Source: Favolaschia claudopus
Lineage: Eukaryota; Basidiomycota; Agaricomycetes; Agaricales; Mycenaceae
Length of the DNA stretch: 64,000 bases
Direction: 5' to 3'
NCBI GenBank assembly: GCA_037176885.1
Contig: JAWWNJ010000006.1
Location: 2,666,001-2,730,000, forward strand
In this document: positions 1 through 11,984 of the stretch, piece after piece
Layout of the letters: every line of letters starts with the position of its first letter
Numbering within the stretch: the first letter of the stretch is position 1
The notes under the pieces: generated by a model
The model's input: the letters and a program-made list of their open reading frames with translations, nothing else
Told to the model about the DNA's origin: nothing
Database searches by the model: none
Translations under genes and position numbers: made by a program

Positions 1-207
1 GACCCGTCTACCCTGTGGACGGGACGTGGAAGGGGAGCAACAAGAAGTGATACGATAAGCATTGTATTTGAGGTTTAGCTTCGACTTTGATCCAACTCGT
101 TTGATGCAGGTGGTAAGCTCAAATTTTTTGGGACACGATCAAGACCTCCGATTAATAAAAAGCAAACACAACTGGTCCCAGAACTAATCCGAATGTACTA
201 CTATAAT

Positions 208-2952
208 CTATGTACGAGCGTATCCCATAGCGCTGGGAGACCGCAACCGACGAAATAGCGCCATGAGTGTTTTCCCTCCTTCGGGACCCCATCTGCATAA
301 TTAAAAGTCAATTTCTTTGCTAGATAATGGGAAGAAGGTGATACTGACTCTCCAGCAGAGACCTCCTGACAGCATTGTTCAAATTCCTGCGATACTGAGA
401 CTTCATCCCATTTATCAACCTACATACGGTTAAATCATGTTCGGCGAATAAAAAGAAAATCTTACAACGTAGTCCTGGGTTCGTGATTCAGAATCAGTGT
501 GAACATACAGCAGTGAACGATACGTACTTCAACCAAGGTGCGCAGCTCATCCCAAATTGACGTCGCTAACAAAACGGAGAAGCTCGTTGCCGGAGTTATC
601 GTCGACATTATATGGTCCAATGCAAGAGCAGCCAGCGCTGGCATAGCATATCTATGTGCAACCTGGTAGATAGCCAGAGCGGATGCAGGTGGTGGAGGTG
701 GAGTGGGGTGAGGGTGAGGATCTGGGGTGGAAATCACCGGTGCTTGGTGAGATCGTTGAGTGCGAGGGGAAATGGGATAGTGGCTAGAAGCTGCATATCC
801 AGTGGATGTAGTGAGAGGAACAGGTTTGGCACGCGATATACCACTGCCCGTAGAAGGCAGACCCAATGTCGAACTACCAGATACAGAAGGTTGAACCGGA
901 CGACGGGAGGTAGAGGTCGACGATGAAGCTTGCCGGGAGGTGCTCACTGAATTGGAGACTACCTTGGAGGACGATGGCCTGGGCGCTTGCGGCGAAGATC
1001 GCGTTGGGGAAGAAACAGAAGAGGCGTCGGGAGCCGTGGCTTTGCCTTTGCCCGCAGTCGTAGCAGTAGCATCTGCGACGCTGCTTTCGGCGCTCGTTGC
1101 ACTTCTAACAGACGCAACCGTACTGTCATCGCCTGGAACCTTGGTGAAGGTTTTCCAATCCCATTCCCCGCCACGATGCTGCATCAACCATCGCGCACTC
1201 CACCCGCCACCGATACCTTCTACAGCAAGCCGGGGGTCATCCTGCTCTTTGAAGGAAAGCCAGTTCGCGTAGCAATACTTGAGTAACCAATATACCTAAC
1301 GAAATGTCTTGATGAGTATTTCAATCACGAGCTTGAGATCTGCGTACTGTTTCAAAATCCGCTTCCTCGACGACTACAGTATAGAGTTTCCTGTCTCCCG
1401 GTACCATTTTTGTCTCGGAGAAAGTTGATGAAAGCATGGTTGCAAAGTATTCGGAACGGCGCGTCAGTATGTCTGGGCGGATTCTATCAACTTGTTTCAG
1501 AACAGTCAAGATGGAGCCTTACCTGAGTGAGCATATATTACTCGTTTTCGAGCAGTTGTTTGAGGGGAGAAAGGAGACTGAGACGATGTCGAAGACGATG
1601 GACGCCGAGTCGTCGGCTGTGAAGCTTCCGACAAAGGCGTGGCAGGCGTCTCTGCATCTGAAGGCATCCTTTCCAAGCAGACGAACCTAACGTCGCCAGT
1701 ATCTGACAGATGAAATGAGGTCAGAGCCTGAGTAAACGAATGAAAACAAACTCGGATTATCCAACGAAGCCTCCAGACCGTCCAGTAGATCGCGCGGAAC
1801 ATAGTATGCGGTGGGTTGTTGAGGGAAAAAAGGTCCAACAGGACAATGAACCTGCACGCAGATGGTGAACGAATCTGTCTCTCGAATTCGCGGGTTCTCT
1901 AGTAGAGCCGTCAGCGAAGGGAGGGCGCAATCTGGCAACAATCAGGATCAAGTTGTAGAGAATTTGCATGGTCAAATCACCCCAAACCTCCGACTCGCGT
2001 CGAAAGACCTATGCCCCAGTCAGTCAGCAATCGGTAACCGCCAAAGATTCCACAAACCCAATCATTCTGCCAATATTCCCAAACCCATTCTGGACGCGCT
2101 CCAACGCGTTCATCTTGGCATTTGATAGCAGCCATCATGCTCGCATTCATTTCATACGTGTGCGCAAAGTCCAGTATCAGGGATGTAATGCACAGGGTCA
2201 TAGTCGGGGGTTTGCCTTCTGAGTTAGTGCCGCTGGATACCGCTGCAGCGGTTAAATCAAAAGTTCGTGTGTGTATGCAGAGACTCACGAGGCTGAATCT
2301 CCAGCTTGAATTTATCATCTCCAATGAGGGGGGCGAGCTTCAGAATTTCGAAATCGTCAGGACCAACTGAAGCGTCCTCGTCTTCGGAGCTGGTATCCAA
2401 CTGTACACCCTCGACAAAATCCCGAAGCTATTAATTCACATCAATTGATGAGGCGACGAACAACAAGAAATACAACACACTTTGTGCACATCGCGCACGA
2501 CCCATTCGAAGCCCTATATCGTTCAGAACGAGACACAAGGACAGAACAAACCAAATACCATGAACGACCATTGACGAGTCCCATCTTCCTGTCCACCAAA
2601 TCCCATAGCTGAACTACTTTGCTGCCTCGCAGTGTTCCAGGAGCCACTCGTACTAAACGTATTTGTCTGACTAGAACTCGGTCTCGAAGTCGAAGGATCC
2701 CAAGTTGCTTGCAAATGCGACGGTGACGCCGCAGACAACGAGCTTGAGGTTCTCCGAGAGTATCTGTGTATGTACGTATGAGTTTGAGTTATATGAACGT
2801 TAGGCGCGCGCGAATGGGGTTGCTGCTGCTTGCTCAGTTGAGACAGCGTATATGTACCTTGTTTGCCACGGCCAGGTTGGTCTCTCAAAGGAATCACTGT
2901 TGCGCCCAGGAGAGGACGATAGAGGGGACGCGGTGCGAATCAAGTCAGACAT
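208..2952 (-). CDS. MATH-BTB domain protein
   Basis: This is a multi-exon gene. Met 2952 opens an exon starting MSDLIRTASP that ends at a GT donor. The following exons give MATH-like pieces: QWSFMV, FEWVVRDVHK, then DDFEILKLAPLIGDDKFKLEIQP at about 2310-2380, and DSFTICVQVHCPVGPFF at about 1810-1880. A BTB/POZ core follows at about 1390-1500 (DILTRRSEYFATMLSSTFSE), then ADFETV and, after an intron, the HRYAMPALAALALDHIM helix at about 600-660. A serine/threonine-rich insert of about 140 residues (about 690-1110) splits the BTB part. The last exons read WDEVSVSQEFEQCC and GGKTLMALFRRLRSPSAMGYA before the stop at 208-210. MATH-BTB proteins are usually substrate adaptors of Cul3 ubiquitin ligases, which is family knowledge here. 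Exon joins are inferred from splice signals, and the C-terminal exons are less certain than the BTB core. Confidence 0.72.
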
Positions 2953-3204
2953 ACATGGAAGCGCAGGAGAAACTTGAGCGCCAAATATAGTTTGAGGTCC
3001 AGTGCCATACTAATGGAGCAAGACCGCGCGCTCAAGAAAACAAACGGCTGCAGAAAGAGATGTAGGAGGCGGATTGAGGGTTAAACGCGTTGTAATTGGT
3101 GTAAGTACATGGTATAAGTCCTGAATTAGTTCTGTTTGATAATCTACATAATTTTCTCTCCAGTTCCGTCGAGAAACCACCCCGCCACCGCACAAAGGCT
3201 TCGT

Positions 3205-5290
3205 TCAATAAGTTTCCCAGAAAATATCGGGCAAGACTTGGCGCATCACTGTATACTGTCAATAACACAGGACCAAACCAAACGAACGAAATTCTCCTAC
3301 AAGACCAATGGTGATGCCCGAGCGAATTTTGCAATTTGCCCAAAGGATTATGGGAGTCAGTGAGAATGAATTTTGCCTCGAGTGGCCCGGTAAGAAGCTC
3401 GAGAGGAAGTTCCCGCCTCGGCAAGGACGACAATATGTGCTCTCGCAGATACGAATCAAGATAATCCGATCTACGAGCATTCCGGAACGTCAGTTGCCTC
3501 TGTAAGGTGCAAAAGAAAACCTAATTCTATGATTGAGTAGATGTCGACATATTCACGACGTTACACACCAGATTCATCAGCTCAGTTTCGTAATCCTCCT
3601 CTTTGATACCTCCTTGGGAGTCATGGAAAACACGACAAACGCTGAAGCTGGCTTTGAGAGTTTGAGAAATCAAGCGAGATGCGTCCGATTTAATCATCCC
3701 TGCAAAGTTCTTCAAATATAATTAGGCAGACCAACACCAACTCGATAAGTTCCTCACCACTACTAGGACACCCTCAGGATGCAACGCAGCTTTGAGATCG
3801 TTCCAAAACTCCACAGTGAAAATGTGTTCCGGTACACCACCGCCCGAAAAGCAATCGTGAACCACTACGTCAAAGAGAGGATGCGGTGTTCCGGCGTCAA
3901 TAACAGCTCGTCTGTTGGCTGCCCAGGTGCGTGCATCTTCGAGAAAAAGGTTCGTAGAAGGATGCTCGGGCAAACCAAAATATAGACGGGCGGCATCATA
4001 AACGGCAGGATCAATTTCCACGATGGTGGTATCGAGACCATGACGGTTAAAAGCAGTCGCGGAGATACCGGCGCCTAGTCCACTAGAATCCATTAGCATT
4101 GCCAAAGCGTTCCAACTGAATGCCATACATTATCAGTGCCCGCTCAAATTGTCCAGCTCTGGCGGTACTGTTGACCAGACGAGCAGCCTCTTGCAAAACA
4201 AAGGTGCCGTATATGGAGTCACCTAGCGGCGTCCCAAATGAATCCACTTGAGGAGGAACATCATCCAGCGTTGCCACCTTGCCGCCCATCCACACGCCGC
4301 CCAGCAGAGAGTGGGATGCTCGGAGGTACCGCAAGGAATGCATTTCTGAATCAGGTCCACCTTCGTATGACTTGGGCGGGAGGGCTTCGCCCACTACGAT
4401 TAAACCTGTAGTAGATTGTACAGACGAGTGGATGACCATTGGGAATGTCGGGTGCAAATGAGGCTTCGGGAGCGGATGTGGAAGGACCGGAGAACCAAGG
4501 AATCTCTGCGCTGGCCACCAGAGGATATTGAAACCAAGAAGCATCAGAGGCCGCATATATGGGAAGGGAGATTTCTTCTTCTTGGTTTTGCGGGGGTTTG
4601 AAGCTGAGCGGCCCGGATAAGTTATCATCCAAGCATTGGCCAAGACAGCCGCCCAAGTCAGAAACTAGGTAAGGATGAGACTCTGCTCACCGTGAGTTGC
4701 GCACACTCACAACTCGGCTCTCGGAGACCTGATCTAAACGAGAATCCACGGCGAACCAAGATGAAGAGCCATATATTGCTGCATACACAACCAATGCCGC
4801 AACAGAACGATATCCGACCAAGTTTTTGGACGGCGCACTTTGCAACGGCTGATCGACACATTAACCACGATGGCCAAAATTCACGGATAAATCCAACACA
4901 CACGTTAATGTCGAAGGCCAATGTTGCCTGGTTGGCAACCAAAGGGACCAAGACCGCACAATGAACCGCAATCGGTCCAACAATAGCTCTCCCCCATCTC
5001 GCAGTGTATACAGCTCCCCAGTAAGTCGAGAGTGGCGCGGCGGCGAATAGTAAGACCCCACATAGCAAGGTGTTCGTTGTTGACATTTTGACTGGTTGGG
5101 CTGCTGCAAGCACCACGGCTAATAGCACAGCTATATTCAAGGTATATGTCGTAGGGCCCGATGCATAGATGGGAACCAGAGAACGCTCATAGATGAAGAG
5201 GACGAGAGAAAGTGCCGAGAGTATAACGCAGTTTACGCCAAGGCGAAAAGCAACTCCTAGAGCGCCACCCGGCCAGGAAAGAGGGAGCAT
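3205..5290 (-). CDS. membrane protein with spermidine-synthase-like methyltransferase domain
   Basis: The first exon (MLPLSWPGGALG from 5290) is hydrophobic, with about five predicted membrane segments, for example CVILSALSLVLFIYE, LNIAVLLAVVLAAAQP and LLCGVLLFAAAPLSTY. Downstream exons carry a Rossmann-type domain of the spermidine synthase superfamily: GLGAGISATAF at about 4040-4080 (the glycine-rich loop), EIDPAVYDAARLYFGL (the acidic residue ending beta 2), EDARTWAANRR and VVVHDCFSGGGVPEHIF. The C-terminus is rebuilt from exons reading NFAGMIKSDASRLISQTLK, YLREH plus LPLELLTGPL, and MRQVLPDIFWETY before the stop at 3205-3207. In family members the fold binds S-adenosylmethionine or its decarboxylated form. 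The long membrane domain makes this a membrane-anchored relative rather than the housekeeping spermidine synthase, and the substrate is unknown. The next gene on the same strand starts 252 bp downstream. Confidence 0.72.
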
Positions 5291-5605
5291 ACTATCGTCT
5301 CAATGAAGAATAGCTCAGCTCATTTATGGGCACGGCAAGGCAGTGTTTCGTCACGGACTGTGCTGGCAGGAAAGTGGAGAGAACACCGGGTCGGACTCAA
5401 TTCGGACTCGCTTCGGACCTTTCGGACAAACCGCACACGCTCCGACTCGGAGTCTGTGCTCTCTTTGACTCCCCCGCGCCTTCAGTGGTCACCTCCCAGA
5501 AGCGACCTGCAAATACCCGTCCTGGTACAACTTCGTTATGGATAATACAACATTTTTACATTGAACGCGTACGCGCCAAACCTACGTAGATAATCAACAC
5601 TAGTA
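5291..5605. other. intergenic, no gene seen
   Basis: A 315-bp gap separates the start of the spermidine-synthase-like gene from the 3' end of the M28 peptidase gene. It holds a run of TCGGACT-like repeats around 5390-5450 and no convincing open frame. It probably contains the 5' region of the first gene and the 3' UTR of the second. Confidence 0.5.
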
Positions 5606-8600
5606 CTACTCTTTATACGAAATCTTCTGCGTAAGCTTGTCAATGAGCTCTGTAAGCCGCCCTGCTTCGTACTGGGCGAGAGTCGAATTCTTCTCGTACT
5701 GGATGGCTTCCTATATTGCTCCTATCAGCACTACCGAGCCGCGTCAATGCACAGAAATTCAAACCTGTAGAGCCGGCAACGGGGTAGCACCATAGCCTAC
5801 ACGCGCATAAGCATGAGTACCCAAGCCCACGCGTGGAATGAAAATAACATACCTAGCCACTTCCCAGGCGCAATCGCAAGATGCTTATACCACTCCCGTT
5901 CCGGAATCCCCTCCTTCGAGATGAACCCTTTCTCGAAACTGGCAAGCTTCTGATTTGCGGTCCGAATCCGACGAACAACCTTTTTGAGCCTCGCACCAGG
6001 GAACCGCCCAGGCAGAATATCATGCGCTTCAGTGTGCAAGAAGAATCCCAGCATGGTCTCGTACCCAAGCCCTTCCTGCTCGTCCAAAAATGCAGGGAGT
6101 CGACCAATACGGAATTTGTTGGCTGCTCCATGGCATCCATGTTCCTCTGCAAACTTGTGGCATTCCTTGCCGAAAATTTTCTTCAGGCGGCAGTATGCCT
6201 TGCGTAGCTTCCTTTTCAACGTTCGGTGACGTTTCAAGATCTTGTGGATGATCCTGCGAAGTTCCTTCTCGGCACTTGCTTTCTCAAAGTCCAAGCTGTG
6301 GCTGGCGGCTTGGAGCGCAACGATGGACTTGCGCAGTGGTGCGAGGTCGACATTGACTGAAGAATCGAGCGCGAGAGTTTCGATACTTCGAAAAACAGGT
6401 CAAAAGATAGGCGAAATCACTCTATGAACACACTCACCCATTGAGATAGTTCTCCAGTTCGTAAGTGTAGTGCGTGGTGTTGAGAGGAAGGACAATCGCA
6501 GATGACAATCGGACCAATTCAAGACCGATATGCTTAGCAACAGCAACCTGAGGAAGCGAACACTTTAGCGGGCTGCTCATAGCCGCGAGAACATGGACAC
6601 ATACGTGGCGATGGAACCCTGGGTCTCCATAAACTTCTTGCCAGCGCTGGGAATCAAAGACGGAGTGGTAATGGTACACAGCATCACCCTCTGAAGACCC
6701 AAACCCAGCATCGGAGCTAGCGACCTACGCAGAGGTTAGTATGATAGTACACTGAAATGCTCCACACGCACTCCAATCATTTGCAAGAACGGACTGAATG
6801 AAGACATCAGCGGATGCATACACTACTAATCGAAGGCAACGCACGTAAAGTCGGAACCCGAACCTAGCGGAGACACGCCGAGATTATCCGCGACAGCATT
6901 GACTCGGAATGTCGCACCAAGGCTCTCCACATCAAGAGTATCTCCGCCAAAGGGGCCATTATCGGCACGAGCGTCCCACAAGGTGCGACCAGCAGAGGTC
7001 GGATGAGGAATATCTAGCGCAGCTTGACGCAAGAAGTGGGAGAGCGAGGGAGAGGCGGCCTAGAATATTAAAGTCAAGTCAAATTTTCCACCCAATGCCG
7101 AGATGCTTACTGCATGGAATCGGGAGCCCGACACAGAACTGTCTGAACGTGGATTTGAGTATCCATACAGATACAGAAAACAAAGACAAATTACCCAAAT
7201 TCAAGTAGGTGACGACGTGCTTGTCGACGAATTCCGGGAAATCTTCAACCCATCTATAGAATGAGTCAATGAGACAATTCTTGGACCATGAACAGGCGGC
7301 TCACTCAGTGCTCCCGATGAGACCGTACTAGTACGCCTCAGTCATAATTCATGCTACATGAAACGATTCACTGACCTCCTCCGCTATTTGATCGGTTAAC
7401 TTGGTCAGGCAAGAAATTCACGAAAACACGAGAGACGTACCGTCCCATGAACAGATGAGAATAGTTCGGAGAGGTTTCCAACCCTTCTTCAACAAAGCAC
7501 CAAGACCGCGAACGACCTCATTGATGGAGGCGGAGCCACTGGAAGGGTCGGTCGCACCCATGACCTTCGCAGGTTAGAGCGGCAAAGTTGCTTATACTTG
7601 TGAAACCTACCCAAGCTAAGACGGACCGACCGGAACCGACGTCAGCAAACACAGTTTCAGTATTGTTTATAGGTGTCGGCTTACCGTCTCGATGGTTGCC
7701 AACTACGATAACTTCATCCTAGAGAAGTTCATGAGTCGTTATTCTTACTCGTAGCAGAGCAAAAAACCTTGATATATCCCGGAATAACGCCCATCGTGTT
7801 CCAAATCGGCATAACTACAGACCAAACATGAGAAACTCAAACCAATCAGGAAGCGGTTGTGGATCAAGCACCTCTGGTGTCGACTGTAAAACAAACGTCA
7901 AGGAATCGTCAGCGGTGCGAATGCAGTTGAGCGCAAGCGTACCATGGTTGACAAGCCGAATTTCGTTTCCATCCTCCTTTGCGAGTTTGAGGAGCTTGGC
8001 GGCATTGGCAGCGGATATAGGCAAAGAAGGGATCTTAGGAACGTTCTCGCCTTCTGTCCGTGTGCTGTTTTCGTAGGCGGGAGTACCAGGCGTCTACAGA
8101 CTTCTGAGTTATGTTGTACGTGCGCATTTGCGAGCAGCGTACGGTAGGATCTCCTGGGTACATACTTAGGAACTGAACAGATCCCCGTTGTACTGAGTCA
8201 GCATTGCGAGCTGGTCCATGGGGGTACCTAGAGCGGGGTGAGAATGGGGACGAGAATGTGAGAGTCATACTAACGCAAGATGGCCGTTAGCTTCTGTAAC
8301 AGTGCCATCGTCGCGCAAATCACTGTAGATGAGGACACTGTGAAAACGTCAATTCGTGCTCCGCAACACAGATGGTATGCGGACCCAGCTGCTCCTAGTT
8401 CTTGAGCACCTTTAATCTAGAATCCTATTGAGTCAAATGCATGGGACACGCAAGGAAATTGCCATACCTTCAGACCGCGGAAGTTACCGCCATATCGACA
8501 TATGACAACAGCTCCAGTGAAATTAACACCTTGAACCGTAATCAGGAATATAGAAGATGACCACGAAACGGTATTGACCTTTCTCGACAAGCGCTTCATA

Positions 8601-9513
8601 ATCCTGGACGACGTGAGAGACGGAAAAAATAACAGAAATGTTGGCACCTCTTTCATTCCGTAGTTTGCATATATCAGCTTGCCTTTGACATCTCCAGCTG
8701 CACTTAGGCCATGGAACGTCGGAACATCCAAATAATATTGTCCAGCCTCAGGGTCAGTCTCGTCTGCGACCTCTTCCAACTCAGCATCCCAGACAACTTG
8801 GCCCTCTTTATCCACAACTTGAAGCGCTCGATCTAGAGGTGTGTTCATAACCGGATAGTAAACGTCGACTTGAGAAGATGAAGAGTATGAGCTTAGCGCG
8901 TGAAGAGATGCGATGTAACTTACTCCATGCTTTCGGTCTGTGAGTGTGGGGAATAAGGTTAGTTGCATCCCGGGATTCAGGTGAGCCAGCCGAAAATATA
9001 GGCTCTGCTTCTGGTTGCTCAATCCCCAGCTCGGTTTGAAGGAGAGTGAGCCAATCCTTAGCGGTTTGCAAGTCACCTTCGGAGTCGAATTCAGGTTAAC
9101 GACCGTTGGTTACAAGCTTAGCGGACCAACCTTCAGACCCTGCACGGTGCGGCTTGGTTGCAAACAAACGAGACGCCGCCAAGGCGCTGTCTTCGTCAGG
9201 AACAGAACTACACCATATTTCAGTATGAATCAAGCATACTTGATAATACTCACAGGAAGAGACTTTCAGCCTCTTTAGGCGTCAAAAAGTGTTTCTTGTG
9301 GCGATGAGGATGATCAGTAAGTTCTTGAAGACCTCCAGGCGATTCTCGATACCATCGAACAGCTGGCCGAGCGACGACCCAGTGGAAAACCAGAAGATAA
9401 GTTAAAAGTAGAGTCCAGCGAACAAATCTACGGCGGCGTGTAGATTGAGGGCTATCTGTGACTGGCAGAGGAATATAGTCTCCGGTGGAGAGACTTTTCT
9501 TCTCTGAAGCCAT
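5606..9513 (-). CDS. glutamate carboxypeptidase II / transferrin-receptor-like M28 metallopeptidase
   Basis: The start at 9513 opens a type II membrane protein: a short basic cytosolic tail (TRRRRFVRW) is followed by one hydrophobic segment ([15 protein letters not shown]). A protease-associated-like region follows at about 8470-9070 ([28 protein letters not shown]). The M28 zinc-site residues are visible across exons: [11 protein letters not shown] at about 7690-7730, then [21 protein letters not shown] at about 7490-7570, then [11 protein letters not shown]. The final exons match the transferrin-receptor dimerisation domain, [19 protein letters not shown] through [20 protein letters not shown], and end with [19 protein letters not shown] before the TAG at 5606-5608. 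The gene has more than ten short introns. Fungal relatives are vacuolar or endomembrane peptidases. Family assignment is firm, but the substrate is not known. Confidence 0.85.
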
Positions 9514-9740
9514 GGGAGAAACAGTTCAAGTCGCAATTGGTGGTGTAGGTTGCGCAGGCCACGGCGTGCGATGCCGCTAACTGCGCTGATGTGTGATATC
9601 ACTGACGTCCAAATTTAGACCAACAACCAAGACCGAAAACCTCAGACCTGCACAGAGGCTACGGCAAAGAAATTTCTACGCAATACGAGATATGGCAAAA
9701 GATAATTTTACATCTGTTTTGTTGAGTTTACGGAAAAATC

Positions 9741-11879
9741 CTACACGAAGTTACTAGGATACAAGTAATTTTCCAAGCCCACGAAATTCTCCTTGATGCT
9801 GCGCGGACTCACGAATCGGTAGAAGATGCTGATGCTTCCAGCCTTGTCGTTTGTACCACTCGCCCGTCCACCGCCGAAAGGTTGTTGGCCGACGACGGCG
9901 CCGGTGCATTTTTCGTTGTAATAGACATTCCCAGCGGCATTGCGGAGGGCATTGGTTGCCTTGATCAGAGCAGCGCGCTCGCTTGCGAATCTACGAAGAG
10001 GATGAGAAGCCTGATCGTTTTGTAAAGAGAGGGAAACCTACATGGCTCCAGTCAGGCCATATTGTGAGGTCGAATCAATTAGTTTCAGAGTTTCGTCGTA
10101 CTCCGAATCTTGGTAGACGTAAATCTAAACAGGCATTGAGCTGACAATTCCCGAGCGGCAATGGGGGCATACAGTGAGAACAGGACCAAAGATCTCCTCA
10201 ACCATCGTGACTGATTTAGGGTCCTTTGTGAGGATGACCGTCGGTTGAACGAAGTAACCCTTCGAGTCGTCGCCTGCGTTCGTTATGAGCATAAGATCCC
10301 GGACATTAAACTATAACGAACCTGTTCCTCCCGCCAGAATTTCTCCGCCGCTTTGTTTCGCCTTCTCAACGTAAGCGATAATTTTTTCGAAAGCAGGACG
10401 ACCGCTAGAGATAGCTATAAGAATCGAACTTGCGATACAATCATGGGAAACACCAACATAACGGGACCCATGTAGTTTGACCAATCGTCGGGCCCGCCGA
10501 CCTTGATCTTGGAAATCTCTTCCAACAACAAGTCTTTGAATCCACCGGTCCATACAGAGGAAGAAACATATAGTCGAGAGAGAGCAGAGCATTTTTGACC
10601 TACAGCAAATTAGCCTCGAAATGTGCTCACTTTCAGAGTGAGAAATATTAACCTTGATATTCGAAGGCACCTCTTATGGTTTGGATCACCGCATTTCGGA
10701 TTTCTGCACTCTGGTGGACGATATGGAAGTTTTTACCACCCGTCTCGCCGACGATTTTAGGATAGCCCTTATACACCTCCATATTTGATGCAATGTCTTT
10801 CCAGAGTTGCTTGAACACGAAGGTGCTGCCAGTGAAGTGAAGGGCGGCAAAGAAGGGATGCTTCAACGACTGTTGCGCAACAATCTCCGGCGGACCTGGA
10901 ACAAATTGGATCACAGAAGGCGGGACTCCGGCTTCGAGGAAAATTTGATGAACGATGTAACTCGAGAGTGTTGCCATTGGGGAGGGCTTCCAGATGACGA
11001 CATTGCCAACGAGTGCGGGCGCTGAATGGCAAGATTAATGTCTGACCCGAAGAGCAGGGGACATGCATACTTGCGTTGAGGTTACCTCCAATGGCCGTAA
11101 AGTTGAACGGAGAGATTGCGAGGACGAAACCTTCCAAAGCCCGGTATTCGACGCGACTGCAAGGGTATTAAAAATTTGGCGACTTTAATACCCTACTAAA
11201 CACACTTCCAGGCACCCGCAGAATTCTTAGTCGGCTGCTGAGCATATAAATCCTGAACGAACTTGACACCGAATCTCAAGAAGTCGGTCAACTGGAATGT
11301 TATTCAGCAGAACGTTCTTGACACGAGGGAGAACGAAGACCTCTGCGGCAGCATCGATCTCAGCTTGCCAGACGTTCTTCCCTTGTCCGAGAATCGTCGC
11401 AGCCATGAGCTTGTAGCGATACTTGCCAGAAACCAAGTCCGCAGCCTTCAAGAAAATGGCGGCCCGATCGTTCCATGGCATAGATTCCCACTCGTATTTC
11501 GCAGCCAGTGCGCCGTCAATGGCTTGCGCCACAGTCGCAGAGTCCGCTTCGTGGTATGTGCAGAGGTTTTTGGCATGATCATGCGGCATGGGTTGTGAAC
11601 CCATTTTGCCCGTTTTCACCTTCAATAAATTAGATCGTGGATACATTCATACAAGCGGCTACCCACCGGTTTTCCATTGATAATGCAAGGCACCTCGAAG
11701 GGGAGATCGGCCTGCATCTGCGAGATCGCAGCCTGGAGAGCAGTACGCTCTGCGGAACCCGGAGCATAAGATCGCTGAAACAACGTTAAGCGGAGCTTCG
11801 GAAAGGCGTTATATCGACAAACCATGGGTTCATTCTCGATGCTGGGGACCGAAAACGTTGCTAGCTGTGCGGAGGCCAT
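9741..11879 (-). CDS. PUT2: delta-1-pyrroline-5-carboxylate dehydrogenase (ALDH4 family)
   Basis: This mitochondrial enzyme of proline catabolism oxidises glutamate semialdehyde/P5C to glutamate with NAD+. The exons read RSYAPGSAERTALQAAI and LPFEVPCIINGKPV near the N-terminus, then the ALDH core: WNDRAAIFLKAADLVSGKYR, VLAISPFNFTAIGGNLNA, VVIWKPSPMATLSSYIVHQIF, ALHFTGSTFVF and VGETGGKNFHIVH. The catalytic cysteine lies in GQKCSALSRLYV, built across an intron at about 10580-10660. Downstream are KIKVGGPDDWSNYMGPV and the C-terminal FVSPRSIKENFVGLENYLYP ending at 9741-9743. The start at 11879 (MASAQLATFSVPS) gives a normal length for the family. The divergent coiled-coil gene starts only 105 bp away, so the two probably share a promoter region. 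Confidence 0.9.
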
Positions 11880-11984
11880 AGTGGTAAGTGGAAGAGAGTA
11901 AAAGCGGGTGCGCTCCTCGCTTAGATCTCATCTTATCATCCGGCTTATGCGGCCCGCTGTTCCCGTCCTCGCTCCCTCACCGCC
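11880..11984. promoter_or_regulatory. short divergent intergenic region
   Basis: Only 105 bp separate the start codons of the P5C dehydrogenase gene (minus) and the coiled-coil gene (plus). It must hold both 5' UTRs and both core promoters, or the genes must overlap in transcription. No clear TATA box is seen. Confidence 0.45.
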
